Shown piece by piece: positions 31,974 to 40,838 of a DNA stretch of 64,000 nucleotides. A program made the position numbers and the translations under genes. The stretch comes from Robiginitalea myxolifaciens (GTDB taxonomy: Bacteria > Bacteroidota > Bacteroidia > Flavobacteriales > Flavobacteriaceae). The stretch spans positions 930,001 through 994,000 of the forward strand of contig NZ_FOYQ01000002.1 in the NCBI RefSeq assembly GCF_900115205.1. The letters run 5' to 3'. The notes under the pieces are model-generated. The model ran no database searches. It was not told the origin of the DNA and worked only from the letters and a program-made list of their open reading frames with translations. Every line of letters starts with the position of its first letter. Within the stretch, counting starts at the first letter, position 1.

Positions 31974-33629
31974 ATGACCGATCCCCGATTTCCCGTACTT
32001 ACCCTGAGCCAAATCAATATTTTAAAAGACTATGGTCAAACAGAAACCTTTGAGGAAGAGACCCGGGTTTTTGCGGTGGGGGACGACGACTACGATTTTT
32101 TTGTAATCCTTAGTGGGGAGATTTGTGTCAAGGACGAGGCCGCTGGAGAAAAGATCATCGTTACACATGGAGTACACGAATTTTCGGGAGACAACAGCAT
32201 GCTTTCTACCCGCAGAGCCCAGTTTAATGGCTATGCCTCAAAGGGAACTACCCTGTTGCGCATTCGTCCGGAAAAGCTTCGGGAATTAATCGCGGTGCAC
32301 AGCGACCTCAGCGATATCTTGCTCGGGGCCTTCCTGCAGCGGCAAGAGACCATGTTGCAGGAATTTACCGGGGGGATAAAACTCATCGGTTCCGATTCCT
32401 CAAAGGCAACCTATGAGCTTCGGGATTTCATGGAGAAGAACCATATCTGGCACACCTTTCTGGATATTGACCGTTCCGAGGAGGCGCAACACCTGCTGGA
32501 TAGTTTTGGGGTTGCCATGGACGAATTACCGATTCTGCTCAATCCAGCCGGAGAGATTTGCCGTCAACCCAGTGTGCCGGAATTGGCCAGACAGGCAGGT
32601 GTACTTATGGATTTCGAAGATTCCTATTATGACGTTCTGGTAATCGGAGCAGGGCCGGCCGGTCTGGCGGCAAGCGTCTATGCTGCTTCAGAGGGATTAT
32701 CAGTGGTCACCATCGATGGGAATGCCCCGGGAGGGCAGGCTGGCAAGAGTTCTAAAATTGAGAATTACCTGGGCTTTCCAACCGGAATCTCCGGCAATGA
32801 CCTGGCGAATAAAGCCTACATCCAGGCACAAAAATTTGGCTGTCACATTTCCATACCGCACCGGGCCAAGTATATCGAATACGATGGGGACGTTTTTACC
32901 CTTTGCGCCACCAACGAAAAACAAATCAAAGCCCGTGTTGTAATTGCGGCAACAGGTGCGAATTACCGGCAGCTTCCAATTGATAATATTGAAGCTTTCG
33001 AAGGCAGTGGGGTGTACTACTCGGCAACGGGTATGAATGCAGCTTCTTGCAAAAACGAGCTTGTGGGCGTGGTAGGCGGCGGGAATTCCGCAGGGCAGGC
33101 AGCCCTTTTTCTAGCCAATCATGCCAAAGAAGTCCACATCATTATCCGCGGCGACGACCTCGGAGCTAAAATGAGTGAATATTTGGTGAAGCGCATTCTG
33201 GCTAGTCCCAATATTACTCTCCACAAGGAAACCCATGTGGTTGGCCTAAAAGGAAGCCACCACCTGGAATCCGTTGTATTGGACCACAACGGGGAAGAAC
33301 AGGAAATTGGAATTTCGAACTTGTTTACCTTCATCGGGGCCCAGCCTTGTACGGATTGGCTCAACGGGGTAGTTGCCACCGACGAAAAGGGTTTCATTTT
33401 CACCGGGGCCGATGTACTGGAGCAATCCCTCACCCAATGCAGTATTTACAACATGCGGAAACCACAATCCCTGGAGACCTCAGTCCCTGGTTTCTTTGCT
33501 GTGGGAGATGTGCGTAAGGGTTCCGTAAAACGGGTTGCCTCAGCGGTTGGAGAAGGATCAATGGCCATAAGCCAGGTGCACCAGTATTTGGCAGAAAAAC
33601 GGATGGAGGCAGTCGCGCCCGAACAATAG
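31974..33629 (+). CDS. cNMP-binding-like / thioredoxin-reductase-like FAD protein without the CxxC motif
   Basis: 551 residues in three parts. Residues 1-125 form a cyclic-nucleotide-binding-like beta barrel. Residues 135-210 resemble a thioredoxin/glutaredoxin-type fold (YELRDFMEKNHIWHTFLDID, ELPILLNPAG) but lack cysteines for thiol exchange. Residues 218-545 are a thioredoxin-reductase-like flavoprotein with FAD motif GAGPAG (225-230), second GGGNSAG for NAD(P)H, and AVGDVR near the end. In TrxR the redox CxxC follows GVxY; here that stretch reads YYSATGMNAASC (348-359), with no CxxC. So it is not a normal thioredoxin reductase. It may be an NAD(P)H oxidase or reductase gated by a bound ligand. 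It is divergent from OYE. Confidence 0.85.
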   Translation: MTDPRFPVLTLSQINILKDYGQTETFEEETRVFAVGDDDYDFFVILSGEICVKDEAAGEKIIVTHGVHEFSGDNSMLSTRRAQFNGYASKGTTLLRIRPEKLRELIAVHSDLSDILLGAFLQRQETMLQEFTGGIKLIGSDSSKATYELRDFMEKNHIWHTFLDIDRSEEAQHLLDSFGVAMDELPILLNPAGEICRQPSVPELARQAGVLMDFEDSYYDVLVIGAGPAGLAASVYAASEGLSVVTIDGNAPGGQAGKSSKIENYLGFPTGISGNDLANKAYIQAQKFGCHISIPHRAKYIEYDGDVFTLCATNEKQIKARVVIAATGANYRQLPIDNIEAFEGSGVYYSATGMNAASCKNELVGVVGGGNSAGQAALFLANHAKEVHIIIRGDDLGAKMSEYLVKRILASPNITLHKETHVVGLKGSHHLESVVLDHNGEEQEIGISNLFTFIGAQPCTDWLNGVVATDEKGFIFTGADVLEQSLTQCSIYNMRKPQSLETSVPGFFAVGDVRKGSVKRVASAVGEGSMAISQVHQYLAEKRMEAVAPEQ

Positions 33630-33692
33630 ACCAGCTTTCTGGGCCACACTTTCAATTCCCCTTATTAAAGTGTATTTTGTAAAAAAAATGCT

Positions 33693-35243
33693 ATGAAATC
33701 ACGGATTCTTTCCCTTGCCCTGCTATGTCTTTTCCTGATCGTATCGTGTTCTGAGGATGATTCGCCCCCACCTCCAGGACCTGAAATCGATTCGGATCTG
33801 ATCGAATCTGTGGAGGTAAACCTCAACCCATCCGGCTATGCGCCCCTCTCAGCAATCCTTAACCTGGAAACCACAAGTGCAGTTTCGGTGCAGGTCACCG
33901 TTCAGGGACGGCGGGGTAGCGCCTCAAACGTGGTCTTCAATTCCTCCGGAGCGGCAACGGATATTAGCATGGACATTTTTGGACTCTACGCGAATTACGA
34001 AAATCAATTGGAAGTAGCATTACTGGATAATTCGGGAAATACCCTGGAGTCACAGATCATTGCGGTGCAAACGGCACCCCTGATTGGCGATATGCCGGAT
34101 ATTGATATCGACACGCCTTCCAGCGCGAACGAGCTGGAGCTAAACCTGGTTAATTACTTCGGTTTTGCTACCGAATTTCGACCCCAACGACCCTTTATTT
34201 TTGATCAGTTTGGAGATATTCGCTGGTACCTGGATTTTTCCAGCCACCCCAGCATTAGCCAGTTGTTTTATGACAATGGCATGACCGTACTGCAAAACGG
34301 CAATTTGCTTTTTGGTGATGGGACCTCTGGTCGCATCTTTGAATCGGACCTCTTTGGAAGAATTGTGGATTCATGGGGATTACAAGGCAATGGTTTCCAC
34401 CACCATGTAATCGAAAAACCCGACGGAAACCTGCTGGTTACCATTAACGATGCGGCCAAAACCACCGTCGAGGACGTTATCGTGGAGATCGATCGCAATT
34501 CGGGATCGTTCCTGAATCGCTGGGATTTGAATAATTCGCTCGATAATACGCGAAGGGCATGGCCAACGGATCTGGCCGACCTTGACTTTGACTGGTTCCA
34601 TGCAAATTCGGTCGAGTACAGCAGCACAGATAACGAAATCATCGTATCCGGGCGTACGCAGGGAATCGTAAAACTCAACCAGAATAATGAAGTAAGTTAT
34701 ATTTTGGCGCCGCACCGGGAATGGAATACCAGTGGAGACGGAACTCCCTTGGCGCAATTCCTCCTGACTCCCCTGGATGCAGACGACAATCCCATCACGG
34801 ACCCCGATGTACTGGATGGCACCACAAACCATCCCGATTTTGAATGGTCCTGGTACCAGCACTCCCCTATCCTGCTGCCCAATGGCAACCTAATGGTATT
34901 CGACAATGGGGACAATCGGAATTACGTAGATGCCGGGCCCTATTCCCGTGCCGTGGAATATGAAATTGATGAGGTGAATAAAACCATTAAGCAAGTCTGG
35001 AGCTACGGCAAGGAGCGCGGTGCCGAAACCTATGCGCGTATCGTCTCCAAAGTGAGTTTTCTGGAAGATAAGAATTCCGTACTCTTTACTCCAGGCTCAG
35101 CCGTTCAGGGCGGTACTCCAGGAGGAAAGGTCATAGAGGTCGACTACGATAGCCGTAATGTGATTTTTGAAGCAACAATCACTCCGCCCAATTCCATCTT
35201 TAATATCAGTTTCCACAACGTGCTTCGGGTGGATGTGTTCTAA
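33693..35243 (+). CDS. Arylsulfotransferase (ASST)-like lipoprotein
   Basis: 516 residues. Lipobox FLIVSC19 with acidic linker (SEDDSPPPPG). An N-terminal beta domain of about 40-120 precedes a six-bladed propeller typical of ASST: GDIRWYLDF, NGNLLFGDG, NGFHHHVIEKPDGNLLVT, WFHANSVEYSSTDNEIIVSGR and SWYQHSPILLPNGNLMVFDNGDNRNY. ASST enzymes move sulfate between phenolic compounds through a histidine; the histidines in HHHV, FHAN and YQHSP are in the right places. In Bacteroidota most homologues are untested. It lies in a stretch that also has a sulfatase and a SulP transporter, so handling of sulfate esters is a plausible theme. Confidence 0.8.
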   Translation: MKSRILSLALLCLFLIVSCSEDDSPPPPGPEIDSDLIESVEVNLNPSGYAPLSAILNLETTSAVSVQVTVQGRRGSASNVVFNSSGAATDISMDIFGLYANYENQLEVALLDNSGNTLESQIIAVQTAPLIGDMPDIDIDTPSSANELELNLVNYFGFATEFRPQRPFIFDQFGDIRWYLDFSSHPSISQLFYDNGMTVLQNGNLLFGDGTSGRIFESDLFGRIVDSWGLQGNGFHHHVIEKPDGNLLVTINDAAKTTVEDVIVEIDRNSGSFLNRWDLNNSLDNTRRAWPTDLADLDFDWFHANSVEYSSTDNEIIVSGRTQGIVKLNQNNEVSYILAPHREWNTSGDGTPLAQFLLTPLDADDNPITDPDVLDGTTNHPDFEWSWYQHSPILLPNGNLMVFDNGDNRNYVDAGPYSRAVEYEIDEVNKTIKQVWSYGKERGAETYARIVSKVSFLEDKNSVLFTPGSAVQGGTPGGKVIEVDYDSRNVIFEATITPPNSIFNISFHNVLRVDVF

Positions 35244-35273
35244 AACTGGGTCTGAAATCCAATTCTGGAAGTG

Positions 35274-36335
35274 CTATGGGCTTACCCAGCGCAAACCAAT
35301 CTGCGCAAAAAACGCGCTGCTCATGTCGTTTTCGAACAAGTATGGATCGTCATTGAAAATGCTTCGATAGAAATCCCCGTTGTCGACATTGAAGTCCCAG
35401 GCATAGCGCATTCCAGCCTGGGCCGAAAGCCAGATAGTATTAGTAATAGCCTGATCAAAAATTGCCCGGAAACGCAATTCGGACCGGCGTAATTCAGGCT
35501 CCCGATTTTCAGCCTCATTGACCAGGGCATTGAGTCGGTAGCTGTTCCCCTGCAGATTCCAGCCCAGGGATAAAATGCTCTTTCGGCTAAAGTTGCGCTT
35601 GTAATTAAAGCGGGAAGGCAATAGTACGTCCAGGCCCCACCGTCCATTCTCAGAGCTGTACTGGTAATAGATTACGGGAAAATAATTCAGGGGACCCCCG
35701 ATGTAGGAACGCGTTATTCCCAATCCCCACATTTTACGATCATTGGGCTTCCACCCATAAATTACGGCCGCAAAGAACCGGGTATGCGACAAGGACTGCA
35801 TATCGCCCAGGGTGTAATCCCCATTGAGGGAAGCCCCAGCCTGGAAAATCATGAAATTATCAATATCCAAAGGCTTAAATACCACAGCGGCCAGCGAGGT
35901 GCTGGTCAGGCCATTCTCGTCTAAAGTCTGTAATAACGGGTTTGTCAGCAGTACGTCTTCCCCATATCCAAATCGGGTGCGCAGGTAATTGAATTGCAGA
36001 TTTACCGTAATGCTGTTTTTCGATAATACCGGATACTGGGCATCGATCCGAAATTCTTGAATGGCGCTGACCTCGATATCCTGGGCAGGTGTACCTGGAA
36101 ATCCCGGTATTCCTCCCGCCTGCAAATCGTGAGCCCCTTGAAAATCATAAGCTATGGAAAACAGGTTTTGCGGACCGCCGTTTATAATGCGGGGAGAAGC
36201 GAATGCCTTAACCTCTTCGGCGGGTACCAGGTTGTCAAAATCAATGATTTCCTCTTCCGAATCTTCCTCCTGTGCCTTAAGCGTAAAGCCACAGGCCCAT
36301 AAGAACAAGGAGCATAAAAGCAATTTCCTGAGCAT
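35274..36335 (-). CDS. DUF6268-type outer-membrane beta-barrel protein
   Basis: 353 residues with a signal peptide of about 21 residues (LFLWACGFTLKAQ). After an acidic N-terminal stretch the chain has alternating hydrophobic beta strands every 8-10 residues with aromatic ends, closing in SSAFFAQIGLRWVSP, as expected for an outer-membrane barrel. The pattern fits DUF6268. No transport substrate is known. It is four bases upstream... in gene order downstream of the DUF2147 gene (5-base gap), so the two are co-transcribed. Confidence 0.75.
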   Translation of the reverse strand: MLRKLLLCSLFLWACGFTLKAQEEDSEEEIIDFDNLVPAEEVKAFASPRIINGGPQNLFSIAYDFQGAHDLQAGGIPGFPGTPAQDIEVSAIQEFRIDAQYPVLSKNSITVNLQFNYLRTRFGYGEDVLLTNPLLQTLDENGLTSTSLAAVVFKPLDIDNFMIFQAGASLNGDYTLGDMQSLSHTRFFAAVIYGWKPNDRKMWGLGITRSYIGGPLNYFPVIYYQYSSENGRWGLDVLLPSRFNYKRNFSRKSILSLGWNLQGNSYRLNALVNEAENREPELRRSELRFRAIFDQAITNTIWLSAQAGMRYAWDFNVDNGDFYRSIFNDDPYLFENDMSSAFFAQIGLRWVSP

Positions 36336-36339
36336 GGCC

Positions 36340-36774
36340 TTACTTGGTTTTCATACGTACCCAAACATCGGTTCGGCCCACCAAACCAAAGGGATCAATG
36401 GAGCCGCGTACTTCGAGTTTGTCCTTTTTCACCATCTCGATGGTACAGTAGTATAAATTTCCGGATTTCGGATCGTAAATCGTGCCGTCCGTCCATTCGT
36501 CTTCCTCGAAAACAAAGTCCTTTAGATTGACCATTCTAAGGATTTCATCCCCGTTGGGATCCGTTTTAGGATTGCCACTTTCGTCGTTGGGTTCTTTAAG
36601 CCAAACAATCCGGCCATTGTACTTGCCGGAATCCTTAGCCTTGAAAATTTGGATATAGGATGTGCCCTCGCTAGGCATCCAGATACCCAGAATATCGTCG
36701 GCCTTCTGGGAAAAAGCCGGAGAGGATAACAATGCAAAGGCGAGCAACAGGAATAACTTCTTGTAACTTTTCAT
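36340..36774 (-). CDS. DUF2147 exported protein
   Basis: 144 residues with signal peptide (LLLAFALLSSPAFSQ). The body is DUF2147: ADDILGIWMPSEGTSYIQIFKAKDSGKYNGRIVWL, then DEILRMVNLKDFVFEEDEWTDGTIYDPKSGNLYYCTIEM and GRTDVWVRM. The family is a lipocalin-like beta barrel of about 120 residues in the periplasm; its ligand is unknown. It begins a two-gene unit with the barrel protein immediately after. Confidence 0.88.
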   Translation of the reverse strand: MKSYKKLFLLLAFALLSSPAFSQKADDILGIWMPSEGTSYIQIFKAKDSGKYNGRIVWLKEPNDESGNPKTDPNGDEILRMVNLKDFVFEEDEWTDGTIYDPKSGNLYYCTIEMVKKDKLEVRGSIDPFGLVGRTDVWVRMKTK

Positions 36775-36829
36775 AGCTTATTTCTTTTTTGATTCGGGCT
36801 GCCCCTAAATTACGGAATATTGCCAAAGG

Positions 36830-36860
36830 TTTGGAGTTCGGGTAATTACCCCTACCTTCG
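36830..36860 (+). promoter_or_regulatory. Putative promoter of the SulP gene
   Basis: TTTG at 36830-36833, a 19-base spacer and TACCTTCG at 36853-36860 approximate the Bacteroidota promoter. Transcription would start near 36866, leaving a leader of only about 15 bases before the TTG start at 36881. Confidence 0.5.
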
Positions 36861-36880
36861 CGCCTTTTTAATTGCAGCCG

Positions 36881-38386
36881 TTGAAGCAGTATCTACGTTT
36901 ATTCGACTTTTCACAAACCGTACACTATCGTACGGAAATCCTCTCCGGACTTACCGTTGCCATTGCCTTGGTACCTGAGGCGGTAGCCTTTGCCCTTATT
37001 GCTGGCCTCTCGCCCTTAACAGGCCTTTATGCCGCATTTATGATGGGGTTGGTGACTTCGATCCTTGGGGGAAGACCGGGAATGATCTCCGGAGCAACCG
37101 GTGCGGTAGCCGTAGTCCTGGTATCCCTTGCCGCAAGCCATGGGGTGGAATATATTTTTGCTACCGTAATCCTGGCGGGGCTCATCCAAATCCTGGCTGG
37201 TGTACTTCGACTGGGAAAACTGATGCGATTAGTACCCCTGCCCGTAGTCTATGGTTTTGTAAATGGACTGGCAATTATCATCTTCCTTTCCCAACTCGAC
37301 TACTTTAAGGACGACGCAGGAAGCTGGCTTACCGGACAATCCCTCTATATTTTCGGCGGGCTTACCCTGCTGACCATGTTCATCATCTGGGGACTGCCCC
37401 GGCTAACCAAAGCATTTCCCGCTTCCCTTGCGGCAATCCTGACGATTTTCGGAATCGTGGTGGCCTTTGGGATTGATACCAAAACCGTTGGCGACCTGGC
37501 CTCAATACAGGGTGGATTTCCTCCTTTCCACCTGCCAGAGATTCCCTGGACATTGGAAACCCTGCAACTCATTGCCCCTTATGCGGCAATCATTGCTGCG
37601 GTGGGTTTAATTGAAAGTTTGCTTACCCTGGAACTGATCGATGAGATTACCGAGACCCGGGGACGCACCAACAAGGAGGCTACGGCACAGGGTATTGCGA
37701 ACCTGCTGTCGGGATTATTCTCCGGCATGGGAGGATGTGCCATGATCGGACAAAGCTTGATTAATATTTCCAACGGGGCCCGGGCGCGCCTCTCGGGAAT
37801 TGTTGCCTCCGTGGCACTGCTGATGTTTATTATGTTCGGGGCTTCCCTGATTGAACGGCTTCCCATGGCGGCCCTGACCGGGCTTATGATTATGGTAGCT
37901 ATCGGGACCTTTGAATGGGTGAGTGTTCGTATTCTGAATAAATACCCCATTTCGGATATCATCGTTATGGTCGTGGTTATGCTGGTAACTATCTTTCTCC
38001 ACAACCTGGCCCTGGCCGTACTCATCGGGGTAATCGTAGCCGCACTGGTATTTGCCTGGGACAATGCCAAGCGCATCCGTGCCCGCAAACGCATAGACGA
38101 AAAAGGGATTAAACACTACGAGATATACGGACCGCTCTTCTTTGGATCCATAAAAATGTTCAATGAGAAGTTCGACATCCAGGGCGATCCCGAGGAGGTT
38201 ATCATCGATTTTCGGGAAAGCCGGATCGTAGACATGTCTGCCATTGAAGCGGTAAATAAACTTACCGAACGCTATCAGAATGCCGGCAAGAAAGTCTATA
38301 TCACCAATCTCTCCAGCGGCAGTCACAAGCGACTCCTTAAAGCCGACAAAATGATCAACGTAAACGTGATAGCGGCATCGGAATAA
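36881..38386 (+). CDS. SulP-family anion transporter with STAS domain
   Basis: About 501 residues from TTG at 36881 (LKQYLRLFDFSQTV), which gives the usual family N-terminus; TTG at 36872 adds three residues. Membrane part from about 20 to 400 with 12-14 helices: GLTVAIALVPEAVAFALIAG, SGATGAVAVVLVS, LRLVPLPVVYGFVNGLAI, and GQSLINISNGARARLSGI. The cytoplasmic STAS domain (HYEIYGPLFFGSIKMF, VIIDFRESRIVDMSAIEAV) closes the protein. SulP carriers take up sulfate, bicarbonate or other anions, commonly with Na+ or H+. The substrate cannot be set, but nearby sulfate-ester genes would suit sulfate. Confidence 0.93.
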   Translation: MKQYLRLFDFSQTVHYRTEILSGLTVAIALVPEAVAFALIAGLSPLTGLYAAFMMGLVTSILGGRPGMISGATGAVAVVLVSLAASHGVEYIFATVILAGLIQILAGVLRLGKLMRLVPLPVVYGFVNGLAIIIFLSQLDYFKDDAGSWLTGQSLYIFGGLTLLTMFIIWGLPRLTKAFPASLAAILTIFGIVVAFGIDTKTVGDLASIQGGFPPFHLPEIPWTLETLQLIAPYAAIIAAVGLIESLLTLELIDEITETRGRTNKEATAQGIANLLSGLFSGMGGCAMIGQSLINISNGARARLSGIVASVALLMFIMFGASLIERLPMAALTGLMIMVAIGTFEWVSVRILNKYPISDIIVMVVVMLVTIFLHNLALAVLIGVIVAALVFAWDNAKRIRARKRIDEKGIKHYEIYGPLFFGSIKMFNEKFDIQGDPEEVIIDFRESRIVDMSAIEAVNKLTERYQNAGKKVYITNLSSGSHKRLLKADKMINVNVIAASE

Positions 38387-38393
38387 GCCAAAA

Positions 38394-38417
38394 TCCCGGC
38401 CACAGAAGCAGCCGGGA
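38394..38417 (+). terminator. Hairpin after the SulP gene
   Basis: TCCCGGC (38394-38400) pairs with GCCGGGA (38411-38417), starting eight bases after the stop. There is no clear U tract, so terminator strength is uncertain. Confidence 0.5.
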
Positions 38418-38654
38418 GTAGTTAGAAATCCTTCAAGGGTAACAGGGAATATCCGGAGTTTTCCTGTACTTGCCGAAGCCTGAAATCAGTCTTAAGTCAT
38501 TCCCTGACGATTCGAGAATCATATTACCAAATTACCCAGGTATTTTCGAGCTCTATAACCTAAACTAAGGCCTTTATCGATTCATTTAGACTCGCTTGGG
38601 TACGGCAATGGCGCTGCAAATTTTTTAGTATTTTCGGATACAAATAGTAGTGCT

Positions 38655-38804
38655 ATGATTTTAGGTGTATCGGAATGGCTAAGCCAGAAACTCGGTTGGA
38701 ATGTAACTGGGATACGTATAGCCTTTGTGGTCGGGGTTCTTGTTTTTGGCGTCGGTCTCGGGCTTTATCTGATCCTTTGGTTGGTAAAAATGTTCTCCAA
38801 CTAG
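38655..38804 (+). CDS. Minimal PspC-like membrane protein, 49 residues
   Basis: A 49-codon ATG frame encodes MILGVSEWLSQKLGWN followed by VTGIRIAFVVGVLVFGVG and LYLILWLVKMFSN. The GVxEWL start, the GWN..xIRxAFV middle and the single C-terminal helix match the PspC domain, which elsewhere is a membrane-stress sensor or a toxin-like part of the phage-shock system. The usual domain is 55-60 residues and is often attached to larger proteins; here it stands alone. There are no pspA or other psp genes in the window. The 268 bases before it contain only the SulP hairpin and an AT-rich possible -7 (TATTTTCG, 38629-38636). Confidence 0.75.
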   Translation: MILGVSEWLSQKLGWNVTGIRIAFVVGVLVFGVGLGLYLILWLVKMFSN

Positions 38805-38936
38805 TTCGGGAAATTCTGCCCTTTTTCGGAACTATAGGTACTGACACGGTGCCGAAACCCTTATTCCTCTGAAAAGGACCTGCGATATACGAAAAACCGC
38901 TACATTTAGTAGTTGATATTCATTTTACTCATATCC

Positions 38937-40838
38937 ATGACATCTAAACGAATCCGAAAGTTGGGCCTTTTGATGGCCTGCTTCACCCTCCCTTTGCTTT
39001 CGCTGGCTCAAGAGGAACTTCCCCTTACCGATATGACCGGTTTCGCCGAGCAGGCAGGAAACTGGAAGATCGTTGGAGAAGTGCTTGTAGACCGCAATCT
39101 CGACATCCATCAGGAGCAAGCCTCAGCAGAAAGCAGCAAGAAAAAGCGGCGACGCCGAAATAAAGACCAGACTCCCACACCCAAGGCAGTAAGCTATGAA
39201 GCGGGAACCGGCATCTTGTTAAACGATCCCAACGACAGTCAGAAAGACAATCTGCTCACTACCTGGGAGCATGGAGACGTCCGGCTTATCCTCCAGGTTA
39301 TGATGCCTAAAGGATCGAACTCCGGCATATACCTACAGGGACGATACGAATTACAGCTCCTGGATAGCTGGGGCGTGGAGACCCCTAAATTCGGCGATAT
39401 CGGGGGGATCTATCGCAACTGGGAAACCGAACCTTCTAAAGCCTTTGCGGGAATTGCCCCGATATCCAATCCGGCAAAAGCGCCCGGACTGTGGCAGGAT
39501 CTCTATATTGATTTCGAAGCGCCCAAATTCGACGAGGCCGGCAACAAAATTTCCAATGCCAAATTTGCCACGGTAGCCTTGAACGGGGTCCTGATCCACC
39601 AGAATGTAGAAGTTCCGCTGCCTACCGGCGGAGCAATCTCGAACGAAGAGGCTGCGCTGGGACCGCTGATGATCCAGGGGGATCATGGGCCGGTAGCCTT
39701 CCGGAACCTGCGCATCCAGCGCCTAAAACCCTCTGAGGTAACGCTTACCAATCTCAAACGCCAGACCTACCTGGGTCCTCTGGATTTGGCTGCAGGATTG
39801 CCGGAAAATGAGCTTTCGGACCCTGTCAGCGTCAGTGAGATTGATATCACGACCGTGGGAGCCGATAATGATTATTGGGCAGTTTATACCGGGACGCTGG
39901 AAATCCCTGAGGAAGACAATTATATGCTTATGGTGCCTTATACCGGTGGGGCACGCCTGGAAATAGACGGAGAAGTTGTGGAACAGGCCTATGCAACAGA
40001 TCGCAGGGGCTGGATGAACGCCCGAAAGGAACTTACTGCCGGTCCTCACCAGATTCGAATAGATAACATGAAAGGTGCTCCCTGGCATCGGGCAATCCTG
40101 GGCTTCCAGGTAGGAACTGCTTCGACCAGAGCCGCTATCTTCAACACCTTTGATTCCAATCCAACCGTTGGGAATCTGGTTTCTCCTATACATGTGAATG
40201 TCGAAAACGAGCCCAGATTGCTTCGCGGATTTGTTTTCTTCAACAATAGCCGGGAAAAACTTTCCCATACCATTGGGGTTGGTACCCCACAAGGAGTGCA
40301 CTATGTCTACGATCTGGAATCGGGAAACCTGGTTGGTATGTGGCGAGGTGAATTCCTGGATGCTACGCCAATGTGGCACAGCCGTGGTAACGGTTCTTTC
40401 CGGCCCAATGGCGCCACAGTGTGGACATTCCTGAACCAGCCACTGGCTGAGCTCTCGGATATGGCTACTGCCTTCCCCGGGCATACCCTGCCCGAAGGAT
40501 TCAAATCAAAGGGGTACCGCATTGATCCCGAAACCAAATTACCCGTGTTCCTGAGTACTTACGGCAGTGTGGGTATGGAGCGTAGCATAGTGCCAGCCGA
40601 TCAGGGTAAAAGTTTGCTGAGCACCATTGAATTTTCTGAAAATGGCCTCAGTGGGTATTACTATAAGTTGGCTGAGGGAAGTATTGAAGAGTTGCCGGAT
40701 GGCAGCTTTAAAGTGAATGACGACTTTTATCTGGAAATGCATTCCAACCAACAACCGACCATCCGCGAAATCGATGGTAAACAAGAACTAATGGTAGCCG
40801 TAACCGGTGAAACCCTGAAATTCAAAACGATATGGTAA
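38937..40838 (+). CDS. 3-keto-disaccharide-hydrolase-like (DUF1080) exported protein
   Basis: About 633 residues from ATG at 38937 with a signal peptide (LMACFTLPLLSLAQ). The first half, about 40-270, is a DUF1080/3-keto-disaccharide hydrolase-type jelly roll: NWKIVGEVLVDR, TTWEHGDVRLILQVMMPKGSNSGIYLQGRYELQLLDSW, GDHGPVAFRNLRIQRL. A basic insert KKKRRRRNK sits at about 72-80. The middle (about 300-390) looks like a PA14-type domain (YWAVYTGTLEIPEEDNYML, GGARLEIDGEVV). The C-terminal 230 residues are unassigned, with WDATPMWHSRG-like Trp-rich loops. The family hydrolyses 3-keto-glycosides made by sugar 3-dehydrogenases. It overlaps the next gene by seven bases. Confidence 0.78.
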   Translation: MTSKRIRKLGLLMACFTLPLLSLAQEELPLTDMTGFAEQAGNWKIVGEVLVDRNLDIHQEQASAESSKKKRRRRNKDQTPTPKAVSYEAGTGILLNDPNDSQKDNLLTTWEHGDVRLILQVMMPKGSNSGIYLQGRYELQLLDSWGVETPKFGDIGGIYRNWETEPSKAFAGIAPISNPAKAPGLWQDLYIDFEAPKFDEAGNKISNAKFATVALNGVLIHQNVEVPLPTGGAISNEEAALGPLMIQGDHGPVAFRNLRIQRLKPSEVTLTNLKRQTYLGPLDLAAGLPENELSDPVSVSEIDITTVGADNDYWAVYTGTLEIPEEDNYMLMVPYTGGARLEIDGEVVEQAYATDRRGWMNARKELTAGPHQIRIDNMKGAPWHRAILGFQVGTASTRAAIFNTFDSNPTVGNLVSPIHVNVENEPRLLRGFVFFNNSREKLSHTIGVGTPQGVHYVYDLESGNLVGMWRGEFLDATPMWHSRGNGSFRPNGATVWTFLNQPLAELSDMATAFPGHTLPEGFKSKGYRIDPETKLPVFLSTYGSVGMERSIVPADQGKSLLSTIEFSENGLSGYYYKLAEGSIEELPDGSFKVNDDFYLEMHSNQQPTIREIDGKQELMVAVTGETLKFKTIW

